DNA of 64,000 bases. Source: Hymenobacter glacialis. Lineage in GTDB: Bacteria > Bacteroidota > Bacteroidia > Cytophagales > Hymenobacteraceae. A model generated the notes under the pieces. It ran no database searches and was not told where the DNA came from. It saw only the letters and a program-made list of their open reading frames with translations. This document shows positions 8,335 through 17,139 of the stretch, in pieces; within the stretch, counting starts at the first letter, position 1; each line of letters starts with the position of its first letter. The stretch is taken from NCBI RefSeq assembly GCF_001816165.1, contig NZ_MDZC01000057.1:1-64000 (forward strand), written 5' to 3'. Made by a program: the position numbers and the translations under genes.

Positions 8335-9792
8335 ATGAAACTTCGACTCCTTTTTCTGCTTGGGTTGCTGGCGCTGCTGAGGCCGCCGGCCGGTGCCCAA
8401 CCCTACGCCAACGGCCTTACTTTGGACGGCGTGATTGCCCTGGCGCTCGACCAGTCGGCGGTGGGCCGGCAGGCCTACACTACCCGCGAAACCAGCTACT
8501 GGGCTTGGCGTGGCTACCAGGCTAACTATCGGCCGCAGCTGGGCATGCAGGGCACGCTGCCCAATTTCAGCCGGGCCATTGCGCCGGTGGTGCAGCCCGA
8601 TGGTACCACCAGCTTCCAGTCGGTACGCATCAACAACTCGGATTTGGGTCTGACGCTGAGCCAGAACATTGGCCTCACCGGTGGGCAGGTGTTCGTGGGG
8701 TCGGTGGTGCAGCGGTTCGATGATTTCAATGGCCAGCTGCGGCGCTACAACAACCAGCCCTTCACCGTGGGTCTCGCGCAGCCGCTGGGCCAATTCAATG
8801 GTCTGCGCTGGGCACGGCGCCTGGAGCCGCTGCGCTACCAGGAAAGCCAGCGCGAGTACGTAGAAGCGCGCGAAACCATTGCCCAGCGCGTCACGGAGCT
8901 GTATTTTGATGTGCTGCTGGAGCAGGTAAATGCCGAAGTAGCCCGCCAGAATGCCGAAGCCACCGCCGAACTGCTGCGCATTGGCCAAGAGCGGTTCCGG
9001 CTGGGGCGGCTCTCGCAGAGCGACTTGCTGCAGCTGGAGCTAAACCTGCTTGACGCTCGCCAGGCCCAGACGCAGGCCCAGCTCAACGCTCAGAACGCGA
9101 CCGTGGAGCTGCAAGCCTACACCGGTCTGGCCGAGGCCCCGGCCCTGGCTGAGCCGGCCCCGGCGCCGCAGCCAGTGGTGGCGCCAGCCCGCGCCCTGGA
9201 GCAGGCCCGGCTGCACCGCAGCACCACACTGGCCTTCCGGCGCCGGCTGCTGCAGGCCGAGCGCGACGTGGCCCAGGCCCGCGGCACCACCGGCTTCCGG
9301 GCCACCCTCACGGCCAACCTGGGCTACGTGAACCAGGCCACTTCTTTCACCGATACCTACGCCAACCTGCAAAATCAGCAACAGGTAGGCCTGGTATTTT
9401 CCGCCCCTCTCGTGGATTGGAGCCGCCGCAAAGCCATCGTGAAAACCGCCGAGCTGACCCGCGAGCAGGAGCAGCGCGCCATGGCCCAGGAGGAGCGCAG
9501 CTTCGAGCAAACCGTGCTCACGCAAGCCAGCCAGTTTGCGGCCCTGGCCGAGCAGCTGCGTCTCGCCGAGCGGGCCGATTCGCTGGCCCAGCGCCGCTAC
9601 GACATCACGCGGGCCACCTACCTGCTGGGCCGCCTCAGCCTGACTGATTTGAGCCTGGCCTCCAACGCCAAGGACAGCGCCAAGCGTAACCGCATTTTTG
9701 CGTTGCGGGCGTGTTGGGTGGCGCACTACCGCCTGCGCGCCCTTACGCTCTACGACTTTGACAAACAGGCACCCATCGTGGCTATTCGCTGA
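8335..9792 (+). CDS. TolC-family outer-membrane efflux channel
   Basis: A 485-residue protein with a signal peptide (cut near PAGAQ). Two repeated long alpha-helical regions typical of OEP/TolC (Gln/Ala/Leu-rich coiled coils around residues 170-265 and 370-450) flank short beta segments. A GTG codon directly precedes the ATG chosen here. It is the outer-membrane exit for the adaptor and ABC transporter encoded next to it. Confidence 0.85.
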   Translation: MKLRLLFLLGLLALLRPPAGAQPYANGLTLDGVIALALDQSAVGRQAYTTRETSYWAWRGYQANYRPQLGMQGTLPNFSRAIAPVVQPDGTTSFQSVRINNSDLGLTLSQNIGLTGGQVFVGSVVQRFDDFNGQLRRYNNQPFTVGLAQPLGQFNGLRWARRLEPLRYQESQREYVEARETIAQRVTELYFDVLLEQVNAEVARQNAEATAELLRIGQERFRLGRLSQSDLLQLELNLLDARQAQTQAQLNAQNATVELQAYTGLAEAPALAEPAPAPQPVVAPARALEQARLHRSTTLAFRRRLLQAERDVAQARGTTGFRATLTANLGYVNQATSFTDTYANLQNQQQVGLVFSAPLVDWSRRKAIVKTAELTREQEQRAMAQEERSFEQTVLTQASQFAALAEQLRLAERADSLAQRRYDITRATYLLGRLSLTDLSLASNAKDSAKRNRIFALRACWVAHYRLRALTLYDFDKQAPIVAIR

Positions 9793-9867
9793 TTAAGACT
9801 TATTTGTTGCCCGCGCTTTTCACACCTTTTCTGCATCTTTCGGCTTCTGCTTATCTCTCTTTTTCTC

Positions 9868-10614
9868 ATGGAAAACCTGCTCGCCACCCCAACTCAATCC
9901 CGCCCGCAGCCGCTTCTGACCAGCCCGGCTGCTGGGGGAACGCCGGTGCTTCAGCTCACCAACATCGAGAAGGTGTACCAGACCAGCACCATTGAAACGG
10001 TGGCGCTGAACCGGGTGAATCTGACCATTAACCGGGGCGAATTTGTGTCCATTATGGGGCCCAGCGGCTGCGGAAAGTCCACGCTGCTCAGCCTCATGGG
10101 GCTGCTCGATGAGCCCACCAGCGGCACCATCGCCGTGGACGGCCGGCTGGTGACCTCCTACTCCGACCGGGAATTGGCCGGGCTGCGCAACCTCAAAATC
10201 GGCTTCGTGTTCCAGAGCTACCATTTGATAAACGACCTGTCGGTGGTGGACAACGTGGAAGTGCCGCTGCTCTACCGGCCCGGCATGGGCGGCAAGGAGC
10301 GCCGGCAGCGGGCCCTGGCCGCGCTCGACAAAGTGGGCTTGGGCGCCCGCACCGGGCACTTCCCCGGACAGCTCTCGGGCGGGCAGCGGCAGCGGGTGGC
10401 CATAGCGCGGGCCCTGGCCGGCGGCCCCGAAATCATTCTGGCCGACGAGCCCACCGGCAACCTCGACTCGGTGATGGGCGAGGAAATTATGGACCTGCTC
10501 CTGGGCCTCAACCGCCAGGATGGCGTGACCATCGTGATGGTGACCCACGACGAGCAGCAGGCCCTCAAAACGCAGCGCGTAGTACGCTTCTTCGACGGCA
10601 GCCAAGTGGGGTGA
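9868..10614 (+). CDS. ABC transporter ATP-binding protein (MacB/LolD type)
   Basis: A 248-residue nucleotide-binding subunit. Walker A is GPSGCGKST, the Q-loop is VFQSYHL, the signature is LSGGQRQR, Walker B is IILADEPTGNLDS and the switch His is in VMVTHDEQQ. ATNLDS-type features place it in the MacB/LolD/FtsE group that drives mechanotransmission rather than transmembrane passage. An N-terminal tail of about 30 residues precedes the domain. The permeases are on separate genes downstream, unlike canonical MacB, which is a fusion. Confidence 0.93.
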   Translation: MENLLATPTQSRPQPLLTSPAAGGTPVLQLTNIEKVYQTSTIETVALNRVNLTINRGEFVSIMGPSGCGKSTLLSLMGLLDEPTSGTIAVDGRLVTSYSDRELAGLRNLKIGFVFQSYHLINDLSVVDNVEVPLLYRPGMGGKERRQRALAALDKVGLGARTGHFPGQLSGGQRQRVAIARALAGGPEIILADEPTGNLDSVMGEEIMDLLLGLNRQDGVTIVMVTHDEQQALKTQRVVRFFDGSQVG

Positions 10615-10720
10615 TTTTAATTATGAGTTATGAATTACGAGTTATGAATTGGGGCAGTACGTCTTCATTCAGTGGGCTTTAAAGAATTCATAACTCGTAA
10701 TTCATAACTCATAATTAAAA
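10615..10720. repeat. Perfect 36-bp inverted repeat inside the efflux operon
   Basis: Arms 10615-10650 and 10685-10720 are exact reverse complements, built of ATGAGTTATGAATTACG-like units, around a 34-nt spacer. It occupies the whole ATPase-permease gap. The arms themselves contain an internal duplication of GAGTTATGAATT. Related, less perfect copies lie at 39772-39880 and, with other units, at 14192-14273 and 43398-43467. Confidence 0.85.
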
Positions 10721-10723
10721 AAG

Positions 10724-11986
10724 ATGCTTTTCTCTTACTTAAAAATTGCCTGGAAGGTGCTCATGCGCCGCAAGTTCTTCGCCTTCATCAGCCTTTTTGG
10801 TGTCAGCTTCACGCTGATGATTTTGCTGGTGGTGATGGCTATGTTCGACCACTTGGTGGGGCCTAGCACTCCTGCCAAGCGCGTGGAACAGATGCTCTTC
10901 GTTAACAGCATCAGGCACGAAATAGTGGACGGCCGCGGCTGGATGAACATGCCGGCCAGCATTCACTTCGTGGACGACTACGTGCGGAGGATGAAAACGC
11001 CCGCAAAAGTGGGCATTAGCACGGGTGCTTCCAACGCCACTGCCTTCACCAAGAGCAAGTTGCTGCCGCTTGACCTATCATACACGGACGGCAATTTCTG
11101 GCAAATCATGGACTTTGACTTTTTAGGTGGCCGGGCCTTCACCGAGGCCGAGGTAAAAGCCGCCCAGCACGTATGCGTGCTGAATGAGGCCACCGCTCGC
11201 GGCTACTTTGGCACTGCCGACGTGGTGGGCCGCACCATCGAAATTGACTTGAAAAGCTACCGCATAGCCGGCGTGGTGCACAACGTGTCGGCCGCGCACA
11301 TCTTTGCCTATGCCGACGTGTGGGTTCCCTATACCTTGAGCCCGCAATACTACAAGGACAACCGCATCAGCGGGGAGTTTCTGGTGGTGATGCTTGCCCC
11401 TTCGGCCGCGGCGGTGCCGGCGGTGCGCGAAGAATACCGCCAGATGATGCGCCGGGTAGAAATCCCTAACCCGAAGGAGGTAAAAGCGCTTTTTTCCTAT
11501 GCCGACCCCATTCTGGCCAGTTTCACTCGTGCCATGCTCAACCACAAAGACCAGAGCGTTGACGACGATAACTTGGAAGCTTTTTACCTGATATGCGGCG
11601 GGCTGGCGCTGCTGTTTATGCTGCTGCCGGCCCTGAACCTAGTGAACCTGAACGTGACGCGCATTCTGGAGCGCTCGGGCGAAATTGGCGTGCGCAAGGC
11701 CTTTGGGGCGACGGGACACGATTTGGTGGGGCAGTTTCTGGTTGAAAACGTGGCGCTGGCTCTGGTGGGCGGACTGCTGGGCCTGGGGCTGGCCGCCGGC
11801 GCGCTGGCGCTGGTCAACGACGCCTACCCCATTGCCTACGCGCACTTCTCGCTGAGCTGGCGGGTATTTGGCTGGGGCATGCTACTCACCCTGGTTTTTG
11901 GGTTGATGAGCGGCGTGTACCCGGCGTGGAAAATGTCGCGCCTCAACCCCGTGGTGGCCCTGCGCGGCGGTGGTGACCAGAAGTGA
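10724..11986 (+). CDS. ABC transporter permease 1 (MacB-PCD/FtsX type)
   Basis: A 420-residue permease with TM1 near residues 19-42, a periplasmic MacB core domain (about 45-280), and three TM helices of the FtsX domain (about 290-410). Hallmarks include ILERSGEIGVRKAFGATG (coupling region) and a C-terminal PAWKMSRLNPVVALR. It should pair with the ATPase at 9868 and probably with permease 2 (12130) as a heterodimer; the pairing is inference from gene order. Confidence 0.88.
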   Translation: MLFSYLKIAWKVLMRRKFFAFISLFGVSFTLMILLVVMAMFDHLVGPSTPAKRVEQMLFVNSIRHEIVDGRGWMNMPASIHFVDDYVRRMKTPAKVGISTGASNATAFTKSKLLPLDLSYTDGNFWQIMDFDFLGGRAFTEAEVKAAQHVCVLNEATARGYFGTADVVGRTIEIDLKSYRIAGVVHNVSAAHIFAYADVWVPYTLSPQYYKDNRISGEFLVVMLAPSAAAVPAVREEYRQMMRRVEIPNPKEVKALFSYADPILASFTRAMLNHKDQSVDDDNLEAFYLICGGLALLFMLLPALNLVNLNVTRILERSGEIGVRKAFGATGHDLVGQFLVENVALALVGGLLGLGLAAGALALVNDAYPIAYAHFSLSWRVFGWGMLLTLVFGLMSGVYPAWKMSRLNPVVALRGGGDQK

Positions 11987-12009
11987 GTGAAAGAATAACG
12001 CGGAGAGAA

Positions 12010-12099
12010 CGTCATGCTGAGCGCGCCGAAGCATCTCTACTGCGACAGTAAATGATTACTACCACACGCGTAATGCTTCGGCGGCGCTCAGCATCATGG
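12010..12099. repeat. GTCATGCTGAGC-type inverted repeat between the two permease genes
   Basis: The left arm GTCATGCTGAGCGCGCCGAA and its imperfect complement at 12073-12097 form a long hairpin. This is the same family as 46048-46149, 48460-48558 and 57251-57342. It creates a false upstream extension of the next permease open frame. Confidence 0.75.
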
Positions 12100-12129
12100 C
12101 ACTTTTTGTTCCCTTCTTATTTCCACCAC

Positions 12130-13329
12130 ATGCTACGCCACTTATTCACCCTTATCTGGAACCGCAAGCGTGCCAATCTGCTGCTGATATCCGAAGTGTT
12201 TTTCTCTTTCGTGGTGCTGTTTGGGGTGAGCGCCGTGCTCATCACCACAGCCAAGAACTACTTGGCGCCGCACGGCTTCGACTACGAACAGGTGTGGCGG
12301 CTAGAAGTGCGCGCCGGGCAGGGCCTGGAGATGCCTCGCGCCGAGTTGGACGACGTGCTGCGGCAGGTAAAAGCCCTGCCCGGCGTGCAAACCGTGGCCC
12401 TCACCAGCGGCAACATGCCCTTCATCTTCAACACCAATAATTCAATATTTCGCTATAAAGGCAAGGAGTCGCCAACGACCAATGTATACGATGCCGACGA
12501 CCACTACGCCGCCGCCATGCAGCTGCAGCTGCGCGAGGGCCGCTGGTTTGCGCCCACCGACGACGGCAGCAACCACCGCCCTGTGGTTATCAGCCAAGAC
12601 CTGCGCGAGAGCCTGTTTGGCGACGCGCCGGCCCTGGGCAAGGTATTTACCTACGGCGTGCCCGGTGCCGAAATCAAGCCCGAAAATGAATTTCTAGTAA
12701 CGGGCGTGGTCGAGAACGTGCGCATGTCCAGCGACTTCAACGCGGCTGAGCCCGCTGTATGGCTGCGCCTCTTGCCCTACGACACCACCCACTGGGAAAC
12801 GGCCAACGTGCTGGTGCGCGTGGCCCCCGGCCAAGGCGGCGAGCTCCAGGAAAAAATTGCCCGCACCGTGGCCGGCGTCACCCGCCAGTGGACCACCGAA
12901 GTGCGCGTGATGAACGACGACCGCCTTAGTAAGCGCCGCTACACGCTGGTGCCGGTGGTAGGCCTGTCCATCATGGGCCTGTTTCTTATTGTGAATGTGG
13001 CGCTGGGGCTTTTTGGCGTGCTCTGGTACAACATCAGCCAGCGCCGGGCCGAAATTGGGCTGCGCCGGGCAATGGGTGCTACCGGGGCCAGCATCAGCCG
13101 GCAGTTTCTGGGCGAAATGCTGGTCGTGACCACGCTGGGCGTGCTGGGCGGCGTGCTGCTGGCCGTGCAGTTTCCGCTGCTGGGTGCCTTCGACCTGCCC
13201 GCCCAGCGCTACCTGCTGGCCATTGCGGCGGCCACGGTGGCGGTGTACGTCATCACGGCGCTGTGCGCCTGGCAGCCCAGCCGGCTGGCGGCGGCCATTC
13301 AGCCGGCCATGGCGCTGCGGGAAGAATAA
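12130..13329 (+). CDS. ABC transporter permease 2 (MacB-PCD/FtsX type)
   Basis: A 399-residue permease related to the preceding one: TM1 (LLLISEVFFSFVVLFGVSAV), periplasmic domain, then three TM helices with RRAEIGLRRAMGATGASI and a C-terminal PSRLAAAIQPAMALR. The open frame runs back to 12052, but the upstream part lies in the inverted repeat, so the ATG at 12130 (protein start MLRHLFTLIW) is preferred. Together with permease 1 and the ATPase it completes the inner-membrane part of the pump. Confidence 0.87.
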   Translation: MLRHLFTLIWNRKRANLLLISEVFFSFVVLFGVSAVLITTAKNYLAPHGFDYEQVWRLEVRAGQGLEMPRAELDDVLRQVKALPGVQTVALTSGNMPFIFNTNNSIFRYKGKESPTTNVYDADDHYAAAMQLQLREGRWFAPTDDGSNHRPVVISQDLRESLFGDAPALGKVFTYGVPGAEIKPENEFLVTGVVENVRMSSDFNAAEPAVWLRLLPYDTTHWETANVLVRVAPGQGGELQEKIARTVAGVTRQWTTEVRVMNDDRLSKRRYTLVPVVGLSIMGLFLIVNVALGLFGVLWYNISQRRAEIGLRRAMGATGASISRQFLGEMLVVTTLGVLGGVLLAVQFPLLGAFDLPAQRYLLAIAAATVAVYVITALCAWQPSRLAAAIQPAMALREE

Positions 13330-13478
13330 ACGCTCGATTAAGTCAGCTTTACCCTTTATTTTATGAGAAAGGGCAGCGAACCGTGGAATTGCAGCTGGCC
13401 AGGGCAACCCGTCGCAATCGGAACGCATCTGGGTAGTCAAACGCAGTTCTTTTTCTCATCCTTTTCTCCTTTTTTCGC

Positions 13479-14189
13479 ATGAAAAACTTCACTGCTCTCG
13501 CTCTGTTCTGGTTGCTGGCCCTAGTGCCCGCCCTGGCCCAAACCGCGCCCGAAGTCCGCTCTTTGGGTAATTTTACCGCCGTTGATGTTTCCGGCGGGGT
13601 ACAGGTAATCCTGGCTGTGGGCCCCACCCAGCGCGTAGAAGCCAGCGCCGATACCCCCGAGCTGCTGGCCCGCCTCAAAACAGAAGTGCGCGACGGCGTG
13701 CTCAAGATTAGCTTCGACCACAAGCTCAGCGAAGCCTGGAGCAAAGACAACCGCCCCCGCAACCTGCGGGTGAGCATTGTGGCCGCTCCGCTCACGTCCC
13801 TGGAAGTGGGCAGCGGCTCAAGAGTAGAAGTGAAAAACGGCTACGCCGCGGGCGATTTCCGGCTGGGAGTAGGTTCGGGCGCCGTCGTCTCGGCTCCGGA
13901 TTTTACGGCCAAAAGCGTGCAGGCCCGCGTGAGCAGCGGCGGGGTGGCCACCCTGACCGGGAAGGTGGAAAGCCTGACCGTGCAGGCCTCCAGCGGCGGC
14001 GTATTCAAGGGCGACAACCTGCAGGCCACCGCTTGCGAGGCTTCGGCTTCGAGCGGCGGCACCGTGGCCGTGGCCGTGCAGGAGAAGCTGACCGCCAATG
14101 CCTCCAGCGGCGGCGACGTGCGCTACGGCGGCTCTCCGCAGGCCATCACCAAGCACACCAGCAGCGGCGGCAGCGTGAAGAAACGGTAA
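13479..14189 (+). CDS. DUF2807 (head GIN domain) exported protein
   Basis: A 236-residue protein with signal peptide (residues 1-20, ending ALAQ) and a right-handed beta-helix-like region rich in short repeats (SSGG at about 19-20-residue spacing, for example VSSGGVATLTG, ASSGGVFKGDN, ASSGGTVAVA). This is the putative autotransporter adhesin, head GIN domain family, common in Bacteroidota; its function is not established. Its place between the pump and its regulators suggests it is made under the same control, perhaps as an envelope-stress product; that is inference. Confidence 0.82.
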   Translation: MKNFTALALFWLLALVPALAQTAPEVRSLGNFTAVDVSGGVQVILAVGPTQRVEASADTPELLARLKTEVRDGVLKISFDHKLSEAWSKDNRPRNLRVSIVAAPLTSLEVGSGSRVEVKNGYAAGDFRLGVGSGAVVSAPDFTAKSVQARVSSGGVATLTGKVESLTVQASSGGVFKGDNLQATACEASASSGGTVAVAVQEKLTANASSGGDVRYGGSPQAITKHTSSGGSVKKR

Positions 14190-14191
14190 GT

Positions 14192-14273
14192 AATTAGTGG
14201 TTAGCGGTTAGTCTTTTAAAGTCATCCACAAGCCACCCGCTGACCACTAACCGTTAACCACTAACCACTAATC
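14192..14273. repeat. Inverted repeat of TTAGTGGTTAGCGG units
   Basis: The left arm has ATTAGTGGTTAGCGGTTAGT and the right arm has several complementary units (ACCACTAACCGTTAACCAC). It fills the gap between the DUF2807 gene and the response regulator and ends about 10 bp before the GTG start of the latter. Confidence 0.7.
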
Positions 14274-14282
14274 TTCTACCTC

Positions 14283-15680
14283 GTGTTGCTTATTGTTGAC
14301 GATGACCTTGCTGTCCGGACTTCCCTCAGGCTGCTGCTGAAGCAGGCGGGCTACGAGGCGCAGGCCGTGGCCACTGCCGCCGAAACGCTGGCCGTGGTGC
14401 GCGCAACACCGCCCCGGCTGGTGCTGATGGATATGAATTTCTCCCTCGCCACCACTGGCGCCGACGGCCTGGCCCTGCTGCGCGAAGTGAAAGTGCTGGC
14501 CCCGCAAGTGCCCGTGATTCTCATCACCGGCTGGGGCTCCATCGGGTTGGCCGTGGAGGGCATGAAGGCGGGTGCGGCCGAGTTCGTGACCAAGCCCTGG
14601 GACAACGAAACCCTGCTGCAAACCATCCGCACGGTGCTGGCCCTGAACGCCGGCCCGACTACTAGCGAAACCGACCTCCCGGAAACCGACAGCCCGGCTG
14701 CCACCCGCCGCCAGCTCGACAAGCAGTACCGCCTGGGCGGCATCATCGGCCACGACCCGCAACTACTGCACGTGCTGCGCCACGTGGGCCAGGTGGCGTC
14801 CACCGACGCGTCAGTGCTAATTGAGGGGGAAAGTGGGACCGGCAAAGAACTTATTGCCGAAGCCATTCATCAGAACAGCCACCGCCGCCAGCAGCCGTTT
14901 GTGAAAGTGAACCTGGGCGGCATTTCGACCTCGTTATTTGAAAGCGAGATGTTTGGGCATCGGCGTGGGGCTTTTACCGATGCCAAGACCGACCGCGCGG
15001 GCCGCTTCGAGCTGGCCAACGGCGGCACCATTTTTCTTGATGAAATTGGGGAGTTGGAGTTGGCTTCGCAGGTGAAATTGCTGCGCGTGCTGCAAGACCG
15101 CACCTACGAAGTGCTGGGCGATAGCAAGCCCCGTCGCCTCGACATCCGCGTTATTGCCGCCACCAACCGCAACCTGGCTGAGATGGTGGCGCAGGGCCTA
15201 TTCCGCGAAGACCTATTCTACCGCATCAACCTGATTACGGTGCGCCTACCGGCCCTGCGCGAGCGGCCCGCCGACGTGCCGCTGCTCACCCAGCACTTCG
15301 TGGACCAACTGCGCGCCACCTACCACCGTCCGGCCCTGCGCGTGAGCACCCGCGCCCTGCACTGGCTCCGTGAGCAGCTACTGCCCGGCAACATCCGCGA
15401 GCTTAAAAACCTGGTGGAGCGCGCCGTACTCGTCAGCGGCAAAGAAGAGCTGGGGCCCGAAGATTTTCAGGCCAACGCCCAGCACCTGCCCGCCCGCGCG
15501 CCCGCGCCCGGCGAACTGCCCGCACCCGGCACCATGACCCTGGACGAGCTGGAAGCCCACATGATTCGGCAGTCACTGAGCCACTACGACGGCAACATCA
15601 GCCGCGTAGCCAAAGCCCTGGGCCTGAGCCGGGGCGCACTATACCGCAGGCTGGAAAAGCACGCCATTCCCTTCGAGTAG
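14283..15680 (+). CDS. Sigma-54-dependent response regulator (NtrC family)
   Basis: A 465-residue activator with a GTG start. The receiver domain (1-125) has the acidic patch VDDD and phospho-acceptor Asp50 in LMDMNF. The AAA+ domain (about 155-390) has Walker A GESGTGKE, the sigma-54 contact loop GAFTDA (a variant of GAFTGA), Walker B GGTIFLDEIGEL and the R-finger region. The C-terminal Fis-type helix-turn-helix reads NISRVAKALGLSRGALYRRL. The kinase follows at 15790. It is the likely activator at the TGTCCG sites and sigma-54-like promoter before the adaptor gene. Confidence 0.93.
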   Translation: MLLIVDDDLAVRTSLRLLLKQAGYEAQAVATAAETLAVVRATPPRLVLMDMNFSLATTGADGLALLREVKVLAPQVPVILITGWGSIGLAVEGMKAGAAEFVTKPWDNETLLQTIRTVLALNAGPTTSETDLPETDSPAATRRQLDKQYRLGGIIGHDPQLLHVLRHVGQVASTDASVLIEGESGTGKELIAEAIHQNSHRRQQPFVKVNLGGISTSLFESEMFGHRRGAFTDAKTDRAGRFELANGGTIFLDEIGELELASQVKLLRVLQDRTYEVLGDSKPRRLDIRVIAATNRNLAEMVAQGLFREDLFYRINLITVRLPALRERPADVPLLTQHFVDQLRATYHRPALRVSTRALHWLREQLLPGNIRELKNLVERAVLVSGKEELGPEDFQANAQHLPARAPAPGELPAPGTMTLDELEAHMIRQSLSHYDGNISRVAKALGLSRGALYRRLEKHAIPFE

Positions 15681-15784
15681 GAACGCGCCTCGGCGCGTTC
15701 AATCGTTGAACGTGCCATATTGGGTTCCGCAACTGAACACCGCGCGTCGGGTTCAACGATTGAACGTGCCGAGGCGCGTTCCTA
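15678..15784. repeat. 34-bp inverted repeat between regulator and kinase genes
   Basis: Arms 15678-15711 and 15751-15784 are complementary with one mismatch, built from GAACGCGCCTCGGCGCG and TTCAATCGTTGAAC. The left arm begins in the stop codon of the regulator and the right arm ends 6 bp before the kinase ATG. Each arm can also fold on itself. Confidence 0.8.
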
Positions 15785-15789
15785 TCAGT

Positions 15790-17091
15790 ATGACGCTTCG
15801 TATCCAATTTCTGCTTTTCGTATTCATCATCCACGCCGTGCTTATCGCGCTGGCGGCGCAGCTGCGTACCACCAATCCAGCGCTATTTATCGCGGCTGAG
15901 GTGCTGCTTCTGGTGAGTATTGTCCTCACCATACGGCTCTACCGGGGCTTCGTGCGGCCTTTTGAATTGATTGCGGCGGGCACGGCGGCCATCGAGGCCA
16001 AGGATTTTTCGATGAAGTTCGTGCCCGTGGGCCAGCGCGAGATGGACCAGCTCATTCACGTGTACAATCAAATGATTGACGCCCTGCGGCAGGAGCGGGT
16101 GAGCCAGCATGAAAAGAGCTTCCTGCTCGAACGCCTCATTCAAGCCTCACCGGCGGGCATTCTGATTCTGGATTTTGATGGGCGCATTGAGGGCGTAAAC
16201 GCCGCAGCCGAGCAGTTCCTTAATCAGCCGGGCGCGGCGTTGCTGGGCCAGTTGCCGGCAGAACTGCCGGGCGCCTGGGGCCCCGCGCTGGCTGGCCTCG
16301 CCGACAACCAGCCCCAGGCCCTGCGCCTGTCCGGCCTGCAAACGTTCCGGGCCCACGCCGCGCACTTCCTCGACCGCGGTTTCACGCGCCGCTTCATCAT
16401 GCTGGAGGAGCTGACGCAGGAACTGATTCAGCAGGAAAAAGAGGCTTACGGCAAGCTGGTTCGCATGATTTCCCACGAAATCAACAACTCCATCGGGGCC
16501 ATCAACTCCATTCTGCACAGCTTCCACCACTACGCCCCCCAGCTCCGCGCCACCGACCAACCCGATTTCACACAGGCCCTGGACGTGAGTATTGCGCGCA
16601 ACACGCAGCTAGCCAACTTCATTGCCAACTTCGCGCACTTGGTACGGCTGCCCCCGCCCACGCCCCAGCCCACCGACTTACACGCCCTGCTGCGCGGTAT
16701 CAGCCGGCTGCTTCAGCCTCAGAGCGAAGAGCGCCGCATCAAGTGGCATTTGGCGCTGCCCGCTCATCCGCTCGTCCTCAATTTCGATGCCCAGCAGCTG
16801 GAGCAAGCCCTGCTCAATATCACTAAAAATGCGCTGGAAGCCATCGGGCGCGACGGCAACGTGTGGGTACGTACCACCACCCAGCCGCCCGCCGTGTTCA
16901 TCGAAAACGACGGTCCCCGCCTCACGCCGGAGATGAGCCAACGACTCTTTACTCCCTTTTTCAGCACCAAGCGCGACGGCCAGGGCATCGGCCTGACACT
17001 GGTTCGGGACATTCTCATGGCCCACGGATTCGCTTTTCAACTGAACTCAGAGAAAAACGGCCGCACTGTTTTTACCATCCGCTTCGGGTGA
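15790..17091 (+). CDS. Sensor histidine kinase paired with the 14283 regulator
   Basis: A 433-residue membrane kinase. Two TM helices near the N-terminus (about 4-22 and 33-54) with almost no periplasmic loop are followed by a HAMP-like linker, a PAS-like segment (ASPAGILILDFDGRIEGVN), the phospho-acceptor helix (ISHEINNSIGA, His229) and an HATPase domain (N-box NITKNALEAI, G-box GQGIGLTLV). The open frame extends to 15706, but that stretch is the inverted repeat, so the ATG at 15790 is used. The short loop suggests it senses a membrane or internal signal. Confidence 0.9.
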   Translation: MTLRIQFLLFVFIIHAVLIALAAQLRTTNPALFIAAEVLLLVSIVLTIRLYRGFVRPFELIAAGTAAIEAKDFSMKFVPVGQREMDQLIHVYNQMIDALRQERVSQHEKSFLLERLIQASPAGILILDFDGRIEGVNAAAEQFLNQPGAALLGQLPAELPGAWGPALAGLADNQPQALRLSGLQTFRAHAAHFLDRGFTRRFIMLEELTQELIQQEKEAYGKLVRMISHEINNSIGAINSILHSFHHYAPQLRATDQPDFTQALDVSIARNTQLANFIANFAHLVRLPPPTPQPTDLHALLRGISRLLQPQSEERRIKWHLALPAHPLVLNFDAQQLEQALLNITKNALEAIGRDGNVWVRTTTQPPAVFIENDGPRLTPEMSQRLFTPFFSTKRDGQGIGLTLVRDILMAHGFAFQLNSEKNGRTVFTIRFG

Positions 17092-17139
17092 GTAATGGAG
17101 CGCAAACAACAGTATGAGCAGTGGCTGAGCATGACGACG

